Source: Adiantum capillus-veneris
Taxonomy: Eukaryota; Streptophyta; Polypodiopsida; Polypodiales; Pteridaceae
Assembly (NCBI GenBank): GCA_014529385.2
Contig: CM043968.1
Coordinates: 8,910,648 to 8,974,647, forward strand
Direction: 5' to 3'
Length of the DNA: 64,000 nt
Notes under the pieces: generated by a model
Seen by the model: the letters and a program-made list of their open reading frames with translations, nothing else
The model's database searches: none
What the model was told of the DNA's origin: nothing
Part shown: positions 43,808 to 56,600 of the stretch, in pieces
Layout of the letters: each line of letters begins with the position of its first letter
How positions within the stretch are numbered: the stretch's first letter is position 1
Made by a program: the position numbers and the translations under genes

Positions 43808-46800
43808 ACAACAAAGCAACTAGCTCTCCACTGCAACCTCGGTGGGACAAAAAGTTTACTGATCAGCAGAGCCCTTGAGTATCCTAACAAATGGTATCTA
43901 CCGAACTATGAATCCCAAGTTCAAGTGGACCGCTTGGCGGTGGCCAATGAATACACATTTCCTAAAACTCCAAACAAAGGATGTATACCTCACCTTTATG
44001 GCCTAAAAGGATTGGCTCTTCCTGTTTAAATGGAAGTTGGGCTTAAACTAACCAGGCTCAAGATGGGAAACAGTCATGAAGAATATATGGAACCCTCAAT
44101 GGCCGCATGGGATGGAAGTTTTCTTATGGAAGGTACTTTGGGAAGCCATGTCAACTAGAGTGAAGTTCTTTCCATAGAAATTGGTATAGATTGATGCTCG
44201 CAATACAGAACGTCTTGTGAAGACCTCCCTCACCTTTTCAAGGAGTGCATGACGATATGTGGCCTTGTAGGGAAGATCTGCAAATGGGTCCAAAGTACTT
44301 GGAAAATAGGACTCTTCAAGAACAATCTCTTCATGGGAGGGAAGGTGTTCAAGAGCCATGCACTTCTCATCGCTATGCAAGTCATGAGATATTACTACTT
44401 CAAACACATTTGGAAGGCAAGGATGAGAGCTACATAGAAATAGCTAAGTTTTCATAGATAGTCCAATATTGTTAACATGGTACTTCTCCATTGGAAAACA
44501 AAAAAACCTTAAAGGGTGGCTTAGAACCTTGGGTGCCGCAATGACATAGTTGCATGGGTGAAAGGGTGGGTTGTGTGGGGTAGCAACATCTTTAACTCAC
44601 CATTGGGAAGTTTGCTATTTCAAAGGATTGGTTCTTCTTGCTTAACAAGAAATTGGGATTAAACTGACCACGCTCAAGATGGGAAACAGTCATGAAGAAT
44701 ATATAGAACCCTCAATGACCGCCTGGGACGGAAGTTTTCTTATGGAAGGTACTTTGGGAAGCCATGTCGACTGGAGTGAAGTTCTTTCCATGGAAATTGG
44801 TATAGATAGATTCTCGCAATATAGAACGTCTGTTGAAGACCTCCCTCACCCTTTTGAGGAGTCCATGACGATATGTGGCCTTGTAGCAAAGATCTGGAAA
44901 TGGGTCCAAAGTACTTGGAAAATAGGACAATTCAAGAACAATCTTTTCATGGGAGGGAAGGTGTTCAAGAGCTATGCACTACTCATCGCTATGCAATTCA
45001 TGAGATATTACTATTTCAAACACATTTGGAAAGCAAGGATGAGAGCTCCATAGAAATAGCTAAGTTCTCTAGATAGTCCAAGATTGTTAACATGGTACTT
45101 CTCCATTAGAAAACAAAAAAACCTTGAAGGGTGGCCTAGAAGCATGGGTGCCACAATGACACAGTTGCATGGGTGAAAGGGTGGGTTGTGTGGGGTAGAA
45201 ACACCGTGAACTCACCATTGGTAAATTTGCTATTAAAAGGTATAAAAACCTTGGACTTGTAAATTTTCATGACTTTGCCTTCTCTTCCTTATTGTCATTG
45301 CAATTGTGTAAGTTGATTTATACATTGAGGAGAGAAGCTTGTTATATAAAGGTTTTCTGGTGGACTCAACAATATGATGTGTACAAGTACTACGAGTAGC
45401 ATACTCAACAAAATAGAATGATTCTCCCCTCCAAGGCTAAAGGCATCCTTCTTACCCATTTTTGGAGGGAAGTTGCTAAAAAGCTCAACAACAATGGCAT
45501 TGGAATATAGGCCAAGTTTTGGACTATAGGAAGAGCTGTTGGAGAGGAGCAAAGCAACTAGATCTCCAATTCAACCTTGATGGGACAAAAAGTCTACTAA
45601 TCGACAGAGGCCTTGAGTAGCCTAGCAAATAGTATTTACCGAACTATGAATCCAAGTTCAAGTGGACAGCTTGGCGGTGGCCAATGAATAGACATTTCCT
45701 AAAACTCCAAACTAAGAATGTATATCTCACCTTTATGGCCTCAAAGGGTTAGTTCTTCTTGCTTAAGAACGAGTTGGGCTTAAACTGACTAGGCTCAAGA
45801 TGGGAAATAGTCATGAAGAATATATGGAACCCTCAATGGCCGCATGGGACAAAATTTTTCTTATGGAAGATACTTTGGGAAGCCATCTCGACTAGAGTGA
45901 AGTTCTTCCCATGGAAATTGGTATAGATAGATGCTCGCAATACAGAACGGCTAGTGAAGAACTCTCTCACCTTTTCGAGGAGTGCATGACTATATCTAGC
46001 CTTGTAGGAAAGATATGCAAATGGGTCCAACGAACTTGGAAAATAGGACTCTTCAAGAACAATCTCTTCATGGGAAAGAAGGTGTTCAAGAGCCATGCAC
46101 CGCTCATCCTTATGCAAGTCATGAGATATTACTACTTCAAACACATTTGGAAGGCAAGGATGAGAGCTCTAAGAAATAGCTAAGTTCTCGTAGATAGTCC
46201 AAGATTGTTAACATGGTACTTCTCCATTGGAAAACAAAATAACCTTGAAGGTTGGCCTAGAAGCATGGGTGTCGCAATGACATAGTTGCATGGGTGAAAG
46301 GGTAGGTTGTGTCGGGTAGCAACACCTTTAACTGATGTATCTTTGATCCTTTTAAGGAGTCATGGCTCACATCACGAGCATGGCAAGAATTTGTAATGTT
46401 TTGGCTTTATCAATATCACCGACTCACCATTGGGAATTTTTCTATTAAAAAAGAAGCGATAAAAACCTTGCACTTGTAAATTATCATGACTTTGCCTTCT
46501 CTTCCTTATTGTCATTGCAATTGTGTAAGTTGATTTATACATGGGGGAGAGAAGCTTTTTATATAAATGTTTTCTGGTGGACTCAACAATATGATGTGTA
46601 CAAGTACTACAAGTAGCATACTCAACAAAATAGAATGATTCTCCCCTCCAAGGCTAAAGGCATCCTTCTTACCCATTTTTGGAGGGAAGTTGTTAAAAAG
46701 CTCAACAACAATGGCATTGGCATATTGGCCAGCTTTCGGACTATAGCAAGAGCTGCTGGAGAGGAACAAAGCAACTAGCTCTCCACATCAACCTCGGTGG

Positions 46801-48782
46801 GACAAAAAGTTTACTCATTAGCAGAGCCCTTGAGTAGCCTAACAAATGGTATCTACCAAACTATGAATCCAAGTTGAAGTGGACAGCTTGGTGGTGGCCA
46901 ATGAATAGACATTTCCTAAAACTCCAAACTAAGGATGTATACCTCACCTTTATGGCCTCAAAGGATTGGTTCTTCCTGCTTAACAAACAGTTCCGCTTAA
47001 ACTGACCAGGCTCACGATGGGAAACAATCATGAATAATATATGGAACCCTCAATGGCCGCTTGGGACGGAAGTTTTCTTATGGAAGGTACCTTGGAAAGC
47101 CATGTCGATTGAAGTGAAGTTCTTGCCATGGAAATTGGTATAGATAGATCCTCGCAATACAGAACGGCTTGTGAAGACCTCCCTTAGCTTTTGGAGTAGT
47201 GCATGAAGATATGTAGACTTGTAGGGAAGATCTGCAAATGGGTCCAAAGAACCTGGAAAATAGGACTCTTCAAGAACAATCTCTTCATGGGAGGGAAGGT
47301 GATTAAGATCCATGCATTGCTCATCGCTATGCAAGTCATGAGATATTACTACTTCAAACACATTTGGAAGGCAAGGATGAGAGCTCTAAGAAATAGCTAA
47401 GTTCTCGTAGATAGTCCAAGATTGTCAAGATGGTACTTCTCCATTGGAAAACAAAAAAACTTGAAGGGTGGCCTAGAAGCATGGATGCCGCAATGACACA
47501 GTTGCATGGGTGAAAGGGTGGGTTATGTGGGGTAGCAACATCTTTAACTGATGTATCTTTGATCCTCTTAAGGAGTCATGGCTCATCACGAGCATGGCAA
47601 GAATATGTAATTTTTTGGCTTTATCAATATAACCTACTCACCATTGGGAATTTTTCTATTAAAAATAAGGGATAAAAACCTTTCACTTGTAAATTATCAT
47701 GACTTTGCCTTCTCTTCCTTATTGTCATTGCAATTGTGTAAGTTGATTTATACATTGAGGAGAGAAGCTTGTTATATAAAGGTTTTCTGGTGGACTCGAC
47801 AATATGATGTGTACAAGTACTACGAGTAGCATACTCAACAAAATAGAATGATTCTCCCCTCCAAGGCTAAAGGCATCCTTCTTACCCAATTTTTGAGGGA
47901 AGTTGCAAAAAAGCTCAACAACAACGGCATTGGCATATAGGCCAACTTTGGGACTATAGCAAGAGTTGTTGGAGAGGAACAAGGCAACTAGCTTTCCACT
48001 TCAGCCTCGGTGGGACAAAAAGTTTACTGATCAGCAGAGCCCTTGAGTAGCCTAAATAATGGTATCTACCGAACTATGAATCCAAGTTCAAGTCGACACC
48101 TTGGAGGTGGCCAATGAATAGACATTTCCTAAAACTACAAACTAAGGATGTATACCTCACCTTTATGGCCTCAAAGGATTGGTTCTTCCTGCTTAACAAG
48201 CAGTTGGGCTTAAACTGATCAGGCTCAAGATGGGAAATAGTCATGAAGAATATATGGAACCCTCAATGGCCGCATGGGACGGAAGTTTTCTTATGGAAGG
48301 TACTTTGGGAAGCCATGTCAACTGGAGTGAAGTTCTTACCATGGAAATTGGTATAGATAGATGCTCGCAATATAGAACGGCTTGTGAAGACCTCCCTCAC
48401 CTTTTCGAGGAGTGCGTGAGAATATGTTGACTTGTAGGGAGATTTGCAAATGGGTCCAAAGGAACTTGGAAAATAGGACTCTTCAAGAATAATCTCTTCA
48501 TGGGAGGGAAGGTGTTCAAGAGCCATGCACTGGTCATCGCTATGCAAGTCATGAGATATTACTAGTTCAAACACATTTGGAAGGCAAGGATGAGAGCTCC
48601 ATAGAAATAGCTAAGTTCTCGTAGATAGTCCAAGATTGTTAAGATGGTACTTCTCCATTGGAAAACAAAAAAATCTTGAAGGGTGGCCTAGAAGCATGGG
48701 TGCCGCAATGCCACAGTTGCATGGGTGAAAGGGTGGGTTGTGTGGGGTAGCAACATCTTTAACTGATGTATCTTTGATCCTT
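43808..48782 (+). repeat. LINE-derived tandem array (plus strand), period about 1.2 kb
   Basis: At least five units. The marker ATTCTCCCCTCCAAGGCTAA occurs at 45421, 46638 and 47851 (spacing 1217 and 1213 bp). Each unit has a zf-RVT remnant of a LINE reverse transcriptase followed by a tail containing GTTGCATGGGTGAAAGGGT and TTGATCCTTTTAAGGAGTC. The first two units are shortened by deletions. It is the same family as 1-9406, in opposite orientation. It ends where the LTR of element B starts. Confidence 0.9.
45780..46183 (+). pseudogene. LINE reverse transcriptase zf-RVT remnant (clearest copy)
   Basis: One frame gives MEIGIDRCSQYRTASEELSH then LFEECMTISSLVGKICKWVQ and RTWKIGLFKNNLF, and ends VMRYYYFKHIWKARMRALRN. 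Upstream, in another frame, IWNPQWP and F-LWK...LWEA correspond to the 'IW ... FLW' opening of the zf-RVT domain. The zinc ligands C-x2-(C) and H-x4-C are visible, with the second Cys changed to Tyr. Equivalent remnants lie at about 44060-44457, 44660-45053, 47000-47400 and 48200-48600. None is functional. Confidence 0.72.
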
Positions 48783-49710
48783 TGTTGGACGGATACGCCG
48801 CGATGGACGTCAGCATAGCGAGAACTCACCTAACAAGATTTGTCAGCTAAGGACAAAGCTCGACCCGCAAGCGCGTGGAAGCAAGCATAAGGTGTCACCT
48901 ACACTCGACCGACTCCTAACTAATTCCTACATAGGTCTCTACCCAATGTCTAAGCTACAACCTTGAGGAGTGCATAAGAGGAAACTTCCTACAACGCTTT
49001 CTAGAGCCGAACACCCATCAAACGATCTCAAAACACCACAGAACTTGAAGGAGACCCTACTAACACCAATAGGTCGCTCTCCCTAAGGTCCATGAACCAA
49101 AATCCCAACCCAATACACGCATTGCAAAAACGCGTAGAATGTCTGGTCAGAATTTGTAGGTCATCGTTTCCAAAAACTAAAGTGTCTAATCTGTAGCTGT
49201 ACTCAATGCGAACGTGTGGATATGCTGCAATGCAAAAACGGACAACGTATGCTCACCAAATCACCAGATGAAGCTCGTAGATGGAGCTCGCAAAACCAGA
49301 CCGTATGCGTGCAATGTAGGCATTGGCACGTAGCTCTCGTCGGGGGCAACACACTGCATTTCTCTGCACTCGATTCCGACCACCGGTGCGCACGTAGCAT
49401 CAAGATGAAGCTCTCACTCTCTCTCGTACACAGTACGCTCACTCACAGACTTCAAAACTTTTTTAATGACGAAGGGTTTTCTCATTAAGGTCAAAAAGTG
49501 GTATAAATACCTTACAATTCTCAAACCCTAATGTTCCATTTTAACCATCTACTCAATCTAAATGTCAAAACTGCAATGCAATCTGGAAACTTCTATAAGT
49601 CCCAATATTTACAAAGGTGAAATGTCGGGTTTTCTCAATAAATGAATAATTACAAAAAATAATAATCTGCCGAGCAGTCGTTTTCCATAAGGTGTGTCTA
49701 GCTTCTAACA
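48783..49710 (-). mobile_element. Element B 3' LTR (928 bp)
   Basis: Plus strand TGTTGGACGG to TTCTAACA. It follows LINE-derived sequence at its left and a polypurine tract at its right (minus strand reads AAGGAGGGGAG just before it, 49711-49722). Half-palindrome CGCGTAGAATGTCT at 49131-49144. Confidence 0.92.
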
Positions 49711-49762
49711 CTCCCCTCCTTCTTGTTCATGTCATCCCCAACATGGTTGTTGAGCTACTTCT

Positions 49763-52700
49763 TCATCTTAGGCTTTCTCTCATCTTGAGCAGTGACTCAT
49801 ATCTTGCATGTTGAGCCAATAGTGTCGTGTCGAATATGTCAGTGCTGATTGTGAAGAAGCCAGTGTAAAGCTTCTTCAAAGGCCTGGAGTGATAGGATGG
49901 CAAAAACATGATCCTTTGATACAATGCATGTATCACCTCCTTGGAAGGCTGACTAGACAGATCATATGCACATCTGTATGTATCTTGAAAGAAGAAGATA
50001 TTGTCTGTCGCCTGGCCTGGTTCGAATGTCTCGAAGACTACCAAAAGAGTTTTGCAAATCTTTCTCATCATAATGCAAGATAGGTCAGGCGAGCCAGTGA
50101 GCAATTTGATGGTGCCCGTTAGGGTTTTCACCATGTATTGAACACTTATTCTCTTGCCTGCCTTCAAACCTGGTAGCTTCGCATATTTTAGCCAAGTAGG
50201 TTGGCTTCTTTGTAGTAGCTCATGGGCCTTCCACATTCGTATCCTTGGTAGAGGGCAGAAACTTAAGTTATCTCTGATGACTTTTGGTGTCTCTACCAGA
50301 TGGATTAGATATTGTGGATATTTTGTCAACTATGCCTTCCTCCACCTGGGGTGAGAGTCGACTATCAACTTTACCCCTTCAGGCTTGGAGATGTCTGCCT
50401 TTGTACAGTGGCACTGTTGGCTCTTCTTTGATTCGCTTGTTGATTGTAGCAGCTTCGTACTTTATCAGAGGATATGGGAGAGAGGGTTGTAGCCATTCAC
50501 ATCGAAGGTTGCTGGCATCTATCTTCTGAATAGTCATAGAGTTAAATACCATCTGCTCCCATTCCAAGGCTTCTTTGCCTGTGTCTTTGATTTCAGCTTC
50601 TATGGCCTTTCGCAGCTTCTCTTCTTCTTTTTGTGTCAGATCTTGTGGCTCTTGAGAGGGTCCTACAAGGATTTCCTCTTGCATGGGTGTGTCCTTAGGA
50701 TCTGCCACATTCTCTAAATCTATTCCTTCCATGGATGCTGGCCCGGTGCTGAATTTCTCTTCTGTCTGCTGGCCTCTCAGCTCTTTTATTTGCTTTTGGA
50801 ATGTCTGCTTTTTTGCTTCAGCTTGCTCTCCCATATTCACAAGGAGGTCGTTAAAATCGGCATTTATCTTCTCCGCCTCCTCGAGATTTCCCTTGATGAT
50901 TTTTAGCTCATTTTGCATTGCCTTGTGCTCTTCCTCCATGCGGGTTTGCATGACCACTGACCCCTCGGCCATCATCAGCCTCTGCTTTTTCTCTAAGGTC
51001 AATTCCTTTTGGAGCTCTTTCATTTGTTCTTCATAAAGTTGACTCTCTAAAGTGGTGTGAGTCGAGCTAGTAGCTCTGACTCTAGCAGGAGATTCCCGTA
51101 GCCATTGGATTGTTTGATCTTTAACTTTAATCTGGTCTTTGAGCTCAATGACCTCATCCTGGCTAGCCTCCTGCTCTATCTCTACTTTCTCTTTGGCATT
51201 CCACATGGCTTCCACTTCCTTGGACTCTTCAGCAAGTTGTAGGGTTAGGTTGTCCCTTTCCCTCTCTGCATCTGTCAATGACTTGCTGAGTTTTCTGTAT
51301 TCGTCTTTAGCTCCTTGCAGTCTTTGAGCTGCTGCTCAATTTTCTCTTTCCATCTCCTGATATCTTTGCAATGTTGTGGCTGGACTGGCTTGTAGCTCTG
51401 CTTCTTTCTTTATATGCCCTTGGTTCTGTCTTTGTAGTGTGTCTACTTCGGACTTGATAAAAACTTCATTGGCTTTGAGATTAGCAATCTCCCTTTCCAT
51501 GGTCATTGATTGTGCCCTGAGCCCAGTTAGCTTGGTCATCACCACACCCCAATCATTGATGGGTGGCTGCAGGTCCACTATATCAGTGGCCATCTCTTTT
51601 AGCTCCACTAACCGCAGGCTCTGCATCTGTTCTTTGGGCCCTATGCTTGCCAAGTCAAATGCGAATGTGGCTGCCTCTTCCTTTGAATATCCAGTAGCTA
51701 GTAGATCAAGAAATGTGTTAAACCTTGCTTTATTTAGATCTAGCTGCTCACTTTTGGGCTTAGCTTCTTCTTTTTGCTCTTGCTCTTGGATCTGTTCTTG
51801 CCTTGAATCTTCTTGATCTTCAGATTTGTCTAGCTCCTCCTTTTGTTGAGTTTGTGGAGGGCTACGAGGAGGTGGTGATGGCGGTGGGCTGGACTCCGGG
51901 CTGGAAGGTGTAGTTGCAAGCTTTTTCTTGAAGTCCCTATCCGCCTTTGTCTTTCTCTCTCTCTCTTGGCCTTCCTACTCATCTAGCAGTTGCCGTCGTA
52001 CTTCATCCACTTTTGCTTATGTAAATGGTACATTTCGGATATTTTCTGCCGTAGCATGTTCACCCTTCGGGATGATCCCAACATGGTTTCCAGTGATGGC
52101 TTCCATAGCTCGCTCAAATCTCCCTTGAGGGCTCTTTCGGCTCTGAAGCTTTCCATGAGCCGCTCTAGTCGTGCCGCTTTCTGTGATTTTGTCTCTTTGA
52201 CCGGCACTTGTACAGATTCCTTCTTTCCTTTCTTCAACTCTGGTTGCTCCTCTTGCACGGTCTCTAACCGGCGTTTCAACCTTGTGGCAACTCTGGGTGC
52301 TTTGGGCGGTTCATCCTCTTTATCTTCTTTGAGCCTTAGCCATTCATTCTGTGATGGAGGGTCGGGCCATCTTCCCTTGGCGCGCAATGCCCCATAAACC
52401 ACTTTCGTGATTAGCTCACCTGGCACAATATAGGTGGGGTTCTTGTTGCCCATCTTCACCAGATTATCATGGATATAGGCTGCATAGTTGATTACCTTCG
52501 GCTTGCTCTTCTGCATTGCCCAAGTGAAGGTTGTGGCAATTGCTCCAGGCGGCATTCTGTACTTTTGTGGCCGCTTTGTACACATGTGGAAATACTGGTT
52601 GTAAAGCTGGCTCATGATTGCCACTTTAGGATTCGCAATGTCTTCAAAGGTGTAGTTGCCTTTCTTTTTAGTGTACACCTTGACTTCATCTCTTCTTTTG

Positions 52701-53156
52701 GTTACACTATCCCCTTTGTTGGAGAGGTCTAGTGCAGCTGCCACTTCTTTCTCTGTGATTACAATCACAGTGTCCGGCTTGCCCTGCAGATCCGTAACTC
52801 TGGCCACTCCATCTTCTTTGATTGTAGTCACAAATTCCCATACTCTTTTTATGTCAATTCCTGCCAGCTCAGCTTCAAAATAATTATGGAGATCTATCTT
52901 CTCCAGGTACTCTACCATCTTGCTTCTGAAAAACTCATTGAGCTCCCTCGGTAGCATGGATAGCTCTATTACATTTCCTTCATTGTCTTTGAACACGCCT
53001 TGGTAGATCTTCAGATCTAGACTCTAGCAAGTCCTCTTGAATCCACGTGTTGGTTGGCTTTAGAGTTCCTTCTGGGATGACAAACGGCTCCACTTCTGCC
53101 AAATAGTCTTTTATGGTCATCCTCTTCTTCTTTGCCGGTGATTTTGCGGCTGCCAT
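49763..53156 (-). pseudogene. Element B coiled-coil ORF (env position), about 1,100 codons with breaks
   Basis: Start MAAAKSPAKKKRMTIKDYLA at 53156. A globular N-terminal domain follows (52060-52996: VIELSMLPRELNEFFRSKM, FVTTIKEDGVARVTDLQGKP, FHMCTKRPQKYRMPPGAIAT), then a Lys-rich region, a Pro-rich linker (PPPSPPP) near 51880 and a 250-residue coiled coil (51653-50700: LQKELTLEKKQRLM, NLEEAEKINADFNDLLVNM). A C-terminal globular part (50600-49763) has QKIDASNLRCEWLQPSLPY and FFQDTYRCAYDLSSQPS. There are frame breaks near 53010, 52010, 51320 and 50370. It ends about 50 bp before the polypurine tract. No signal peptide or membrane segment is visible, so it is not an obvious envelope protein. 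Function unknown; its presence with conserved layout in A and B suggests it belonged to the active ancestor. Confidence 0.82.
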
Positions 53157-53321
53157 AGATCCTGTTGCACTCAGTAGTCCGAAGTTAGCGTTTTTTCCAT
53201 ATCAGGTGAGAAACTAAGTTTTAACTATCCAAATGACTTGAAAATTGAAAATAAAACTTAAAAGGAACTTGGGAAACCCTGCATGTGCTCACATTTTCAT
53301 TCTGGCCAAAAATTATCATTT

Positions 53322-54460
53322 AGACATCCTACGCGTAGGATGTCTTTTTCATCAGTTTTTGGTGATGATTGACATGTTGGTGGTCCTTGGCCTGTGCAAC
53401 ATGGCTATGTCATTCAAATTGTGTTTGGGCATCAAAAAGTGCATTTTTGGACAGGTTTAGGCTTTAGGCTCACAAATTGGTAGGATGTCCCCGACACGTA
53501 ACAAATGATATCCAAATGGGTTGAAACTTGATATATGGGTTCCTTGCACCATGGTAATGGCTCCCATGATGTCATTTCTTGCACAGAAGTTCAATATCAT
53601 GTTGGAGGCATCTTATGCGTAGGATGTCTATTTCATCAAAATAGCTTGAGATTTGTTCTGTGGGTAGCTCTTGACCTGTGGATCATGGCCATGCTTTGGA
53701 TTTTGATTTGGACAAGATTTGGTGTTGGTAAGACCATGTATAGTGTTTTTGGGTTCAAAAATTGTATCTTGGAGGTGTTGGGGGCCAAAAGTGATAGGAA
53801 TGGCTTGAAACTTGATATGTGAGCTCTTGAAGGTGATATGAATAGATCTGGAATTGAAAAACACCCTTCGTAGGCCAAAAATGTCATTTAGACATCCTAC
53901 GCGTAGGATGTCTACTTCATCATTTTTTGCAAGTGACCACACAGATTAGTTGGCAATGTGCCCATGAATGTATTGTGCAAGTTTCATGTGATTTGGACAA
54001 GTTTTGGTAGGTCTATGGTCTATTATTGCCTCTATGCTCTGATTTTGCGTTTTTTCACACATATGAGGTCAATTTTTGTCCAAATGTGATGAAACTTGGT
54101 GGAGAGCTTGTATAGGCTATTTAGAAGTTGTGTGTGATGAGAGTTGTTAGATTTGGTGTCCAAATTTGGCCTTGAGACATCCTACGTGTAGGATGTCTCC
54201 TGATGAAATTTTTGTGGAAACTGCTATTGGTGCCTGCCCTTAGTCCCTCTGAGTCCCTTTTAAGCCTTATTTCAACAAAAAAGTCAAATAGATAGAAAGT
54301 AACTCCCTGTGTGGATTTCAGAGCCTCCGAGCCGTTTTTTGACTTTTGGAGTGCCTTTTGGCGATGAAATTTCTTGATGTTGGTCTCCATAGCTTCCCAA
54401 TCCCTTGGGGATCCTTGCCGGATGGTTTTTGTCGACTTTGGCTTCCCCGGAGCTCCGTTT
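53322..54460. repeat. Element B palindrome array: four 24-bp dyads spaced 284-285 bp
   Basis: Sites at 53322-53345 (perfect), 53606-53629 (left half changed to AGGCATCTTATG), 53890-53913 (perfect) and 54175-54198 (ACGTGT in the centre). Spacings are 284, 284 and 285 bp. Each is followed by a diverged 285-bp unit homologous to the one in element A. Confidence 0.92.
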
Positions 54461-55949
54461 GGCAATTTGTCGCTCTAGAAGTACTCGTGGTTGCGTTTAC
54501 ATGTCTTGGATGACTTGTGGTGGTCTACCACCATAGGACTTGGTTGTTGATGGTCTAGGAAAGCCGCTCGTGAAGTTTGGTGGCAAACGGACATGCGGTT
54601 TGGCCGCGAGAGCTATTTGACGCTTTGTGTGTCTGGTGTCGTTTCTGAAGTTTAGTGCCGCTTTGGGTCACCTTTTGGACATGTGGGCTACATAGACTTG
54701 TCGAGCATGTCGAGATGCTCCTACCCATGAATTTTGGTAGCATTTGGGCGCCTCTCCACCGATTTTTCATTTGGTGGCCTCTTGCGGGGCTCTAGGAATT
54801 AGGGTTTTTCCCGATGGTTTTCTACTGCCTTTGGACATCCAAGACTGGTCTCCTATGCTAGGGTAAGCTGCCGATGAAGTCTCCTTACTTTTGGGTTAGC
54901 CGTTAGGTGGCCACTTCTACTTGTAGGTCTCTACTGCCCGTTTCTGTGTGAACCCTACGTAGTTTTCGCAACAAAACGACAAACATACGCGAAAATCTCA
55001 AGGTGGTGAGCCTACCTCTCATGTCTAGAGCTCATTGGGTAGTCATGCGCGTCGTAGAAGTTGCTGGAAGTTCCGTTCGCTCTAGGTGGCAAGAGCTCTC
55101 TCTCAAAGGTCAATATTGGAAATGAGCTTAAAATGAAGTGAAAATTTCTTATAATAGGGGTCCCCGAACCACTTTTCATGAAACTTCTTGCAAGATGCGG
55201 TTTAGGCTGAAAAATTTCTTGATTTGAACTCCATTTGCCCAGTTTCCGAGAAATTTGGCATTTCGGTCAAAATCTAGCCAAAACACGCTTTTCGCTCCCT
55301 TCTCATAATTGCACCCCCACTGTACCATAGGTTGTCCTATAGTCACTGATCATCCCCATATTTTTTGTTTTTCATTACGACCATTTTTCACCTGCTTTTT
55401 GTATTTTTGAAGTTTTTCTGCCAAAAATTAGTAAAATTTAAAGGAAAATAGCAAATCAAACCCAAAAAATCCCCAAAAATCATAATAAATCAAAAACATC
55501 ACCGCAGAACACTATGTACACTCACATGCAATTTTTATGGCCGGATTTCTTCGTTTTACCAATATTGTTTTCCAAAAAATGGCTATTTTTACTTATATAT
55601 ACACACCTAGGGGCTTGATTTGGCGCTTGGCCCCATATATTTGTAGATTCATGCTGTATAAGGGCATATGTACTTGGGCTAGTCCAGAAAATTTTGCAAT
55701 CAAACAACAACCCTTAAAAATAGTCGAAAAACATGCTCTTTTTTCCATTGGGTCCGCATTTGAGAATGCCTCCCCCCCTCCTAGCCGGAGCCCTCCCGGA
55801 CGACAAGATATCTCCTCGGTGTATGTGCCATGCATGGGTTAAAAAAATTATGCGAATGCCTGGCCGTGTAATGTGGCCCTATATGATGCATACTCGGTCA
55901 ATGCATGGAAAATTTAACGTTGTGCAAGAGAAGGGTATAAGCAAGATGC
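54461..55949. other. Element B non-coding spacer
   Basis: Homologue of 38153-39690 in element A, without a convincing gene. Short frames such as 55537-55842 also occur in A but lack codon-like conservation. Confidence 0.7.
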
Positions 55950-56600
55950 TTATTGGTATTTGCCGTCGAGGTTTCCGGTTGGTTGTTGATTTGGTGGGCG
56001 GTGCTTCTTTGCAAGTAAAAGTTGTAACTCTACCGCTCTCTGTTTGATCGTTTTTCTTGCAAAAGGCACGTGGTTTGCCGCTACTGTCGATATGGCCGTA
56101 GTTGTCTCCTTAGAGAGAATTTTCGTGGTGGAAATGACCATTGACGTTGTCTCTTTTGCTTTCCATTTGTACCTATTCTTTGCCGGTTTTAGTAGGTCTA
56201 TTTTTACTTTCTTGATTGTGAGTGTTTTGGTGCTGATTGACACCCACATAATTTGTTTTTCCGGTTTCATATGTTGTGTGTTCCTGCCTTCCGTTGTTGC
56301 TTGTACTAAAGGGAGTTACTTTTGCTTCGGTTTCGGGATCCAAATGCAAGTCCCATTTAAGTTGTTGCTGAGCATTTTCTTTGGGATTCATATCTGTTTG
56401 ATTCCCTTGGTGTTTGGTTGAACTATCTGCTTCTGTTGACTTCTTCTGTTGTATTGTTGTTTGTCTGCCATGTCATTTCTATCCTTCCTCACCCATACTT
56501 GTTTTTCTAGTGTTGGTAACCTTGATCTTTGCACTGCAGTCGGTGACTTTTTATGCATGTAGTGAGCATGGTTTTCCATGCTCTTGTTATGTTTTCAGGA
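55950..56600 (-). pseudogene. Element B basic Gln/Lys-rich tail
   Basis: Homologue of 39800-40440, with AVQRSRLPTLEKQVWVRKDR, IVQPNTKGIKQI and MWVSISTKTLTIKKVKIDLL. Stops break it into pieces of 60-106 codons. Upstream it joins the first zinc module at about 56580, because integrase and second protease are deleted. Confidence 0.65.
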
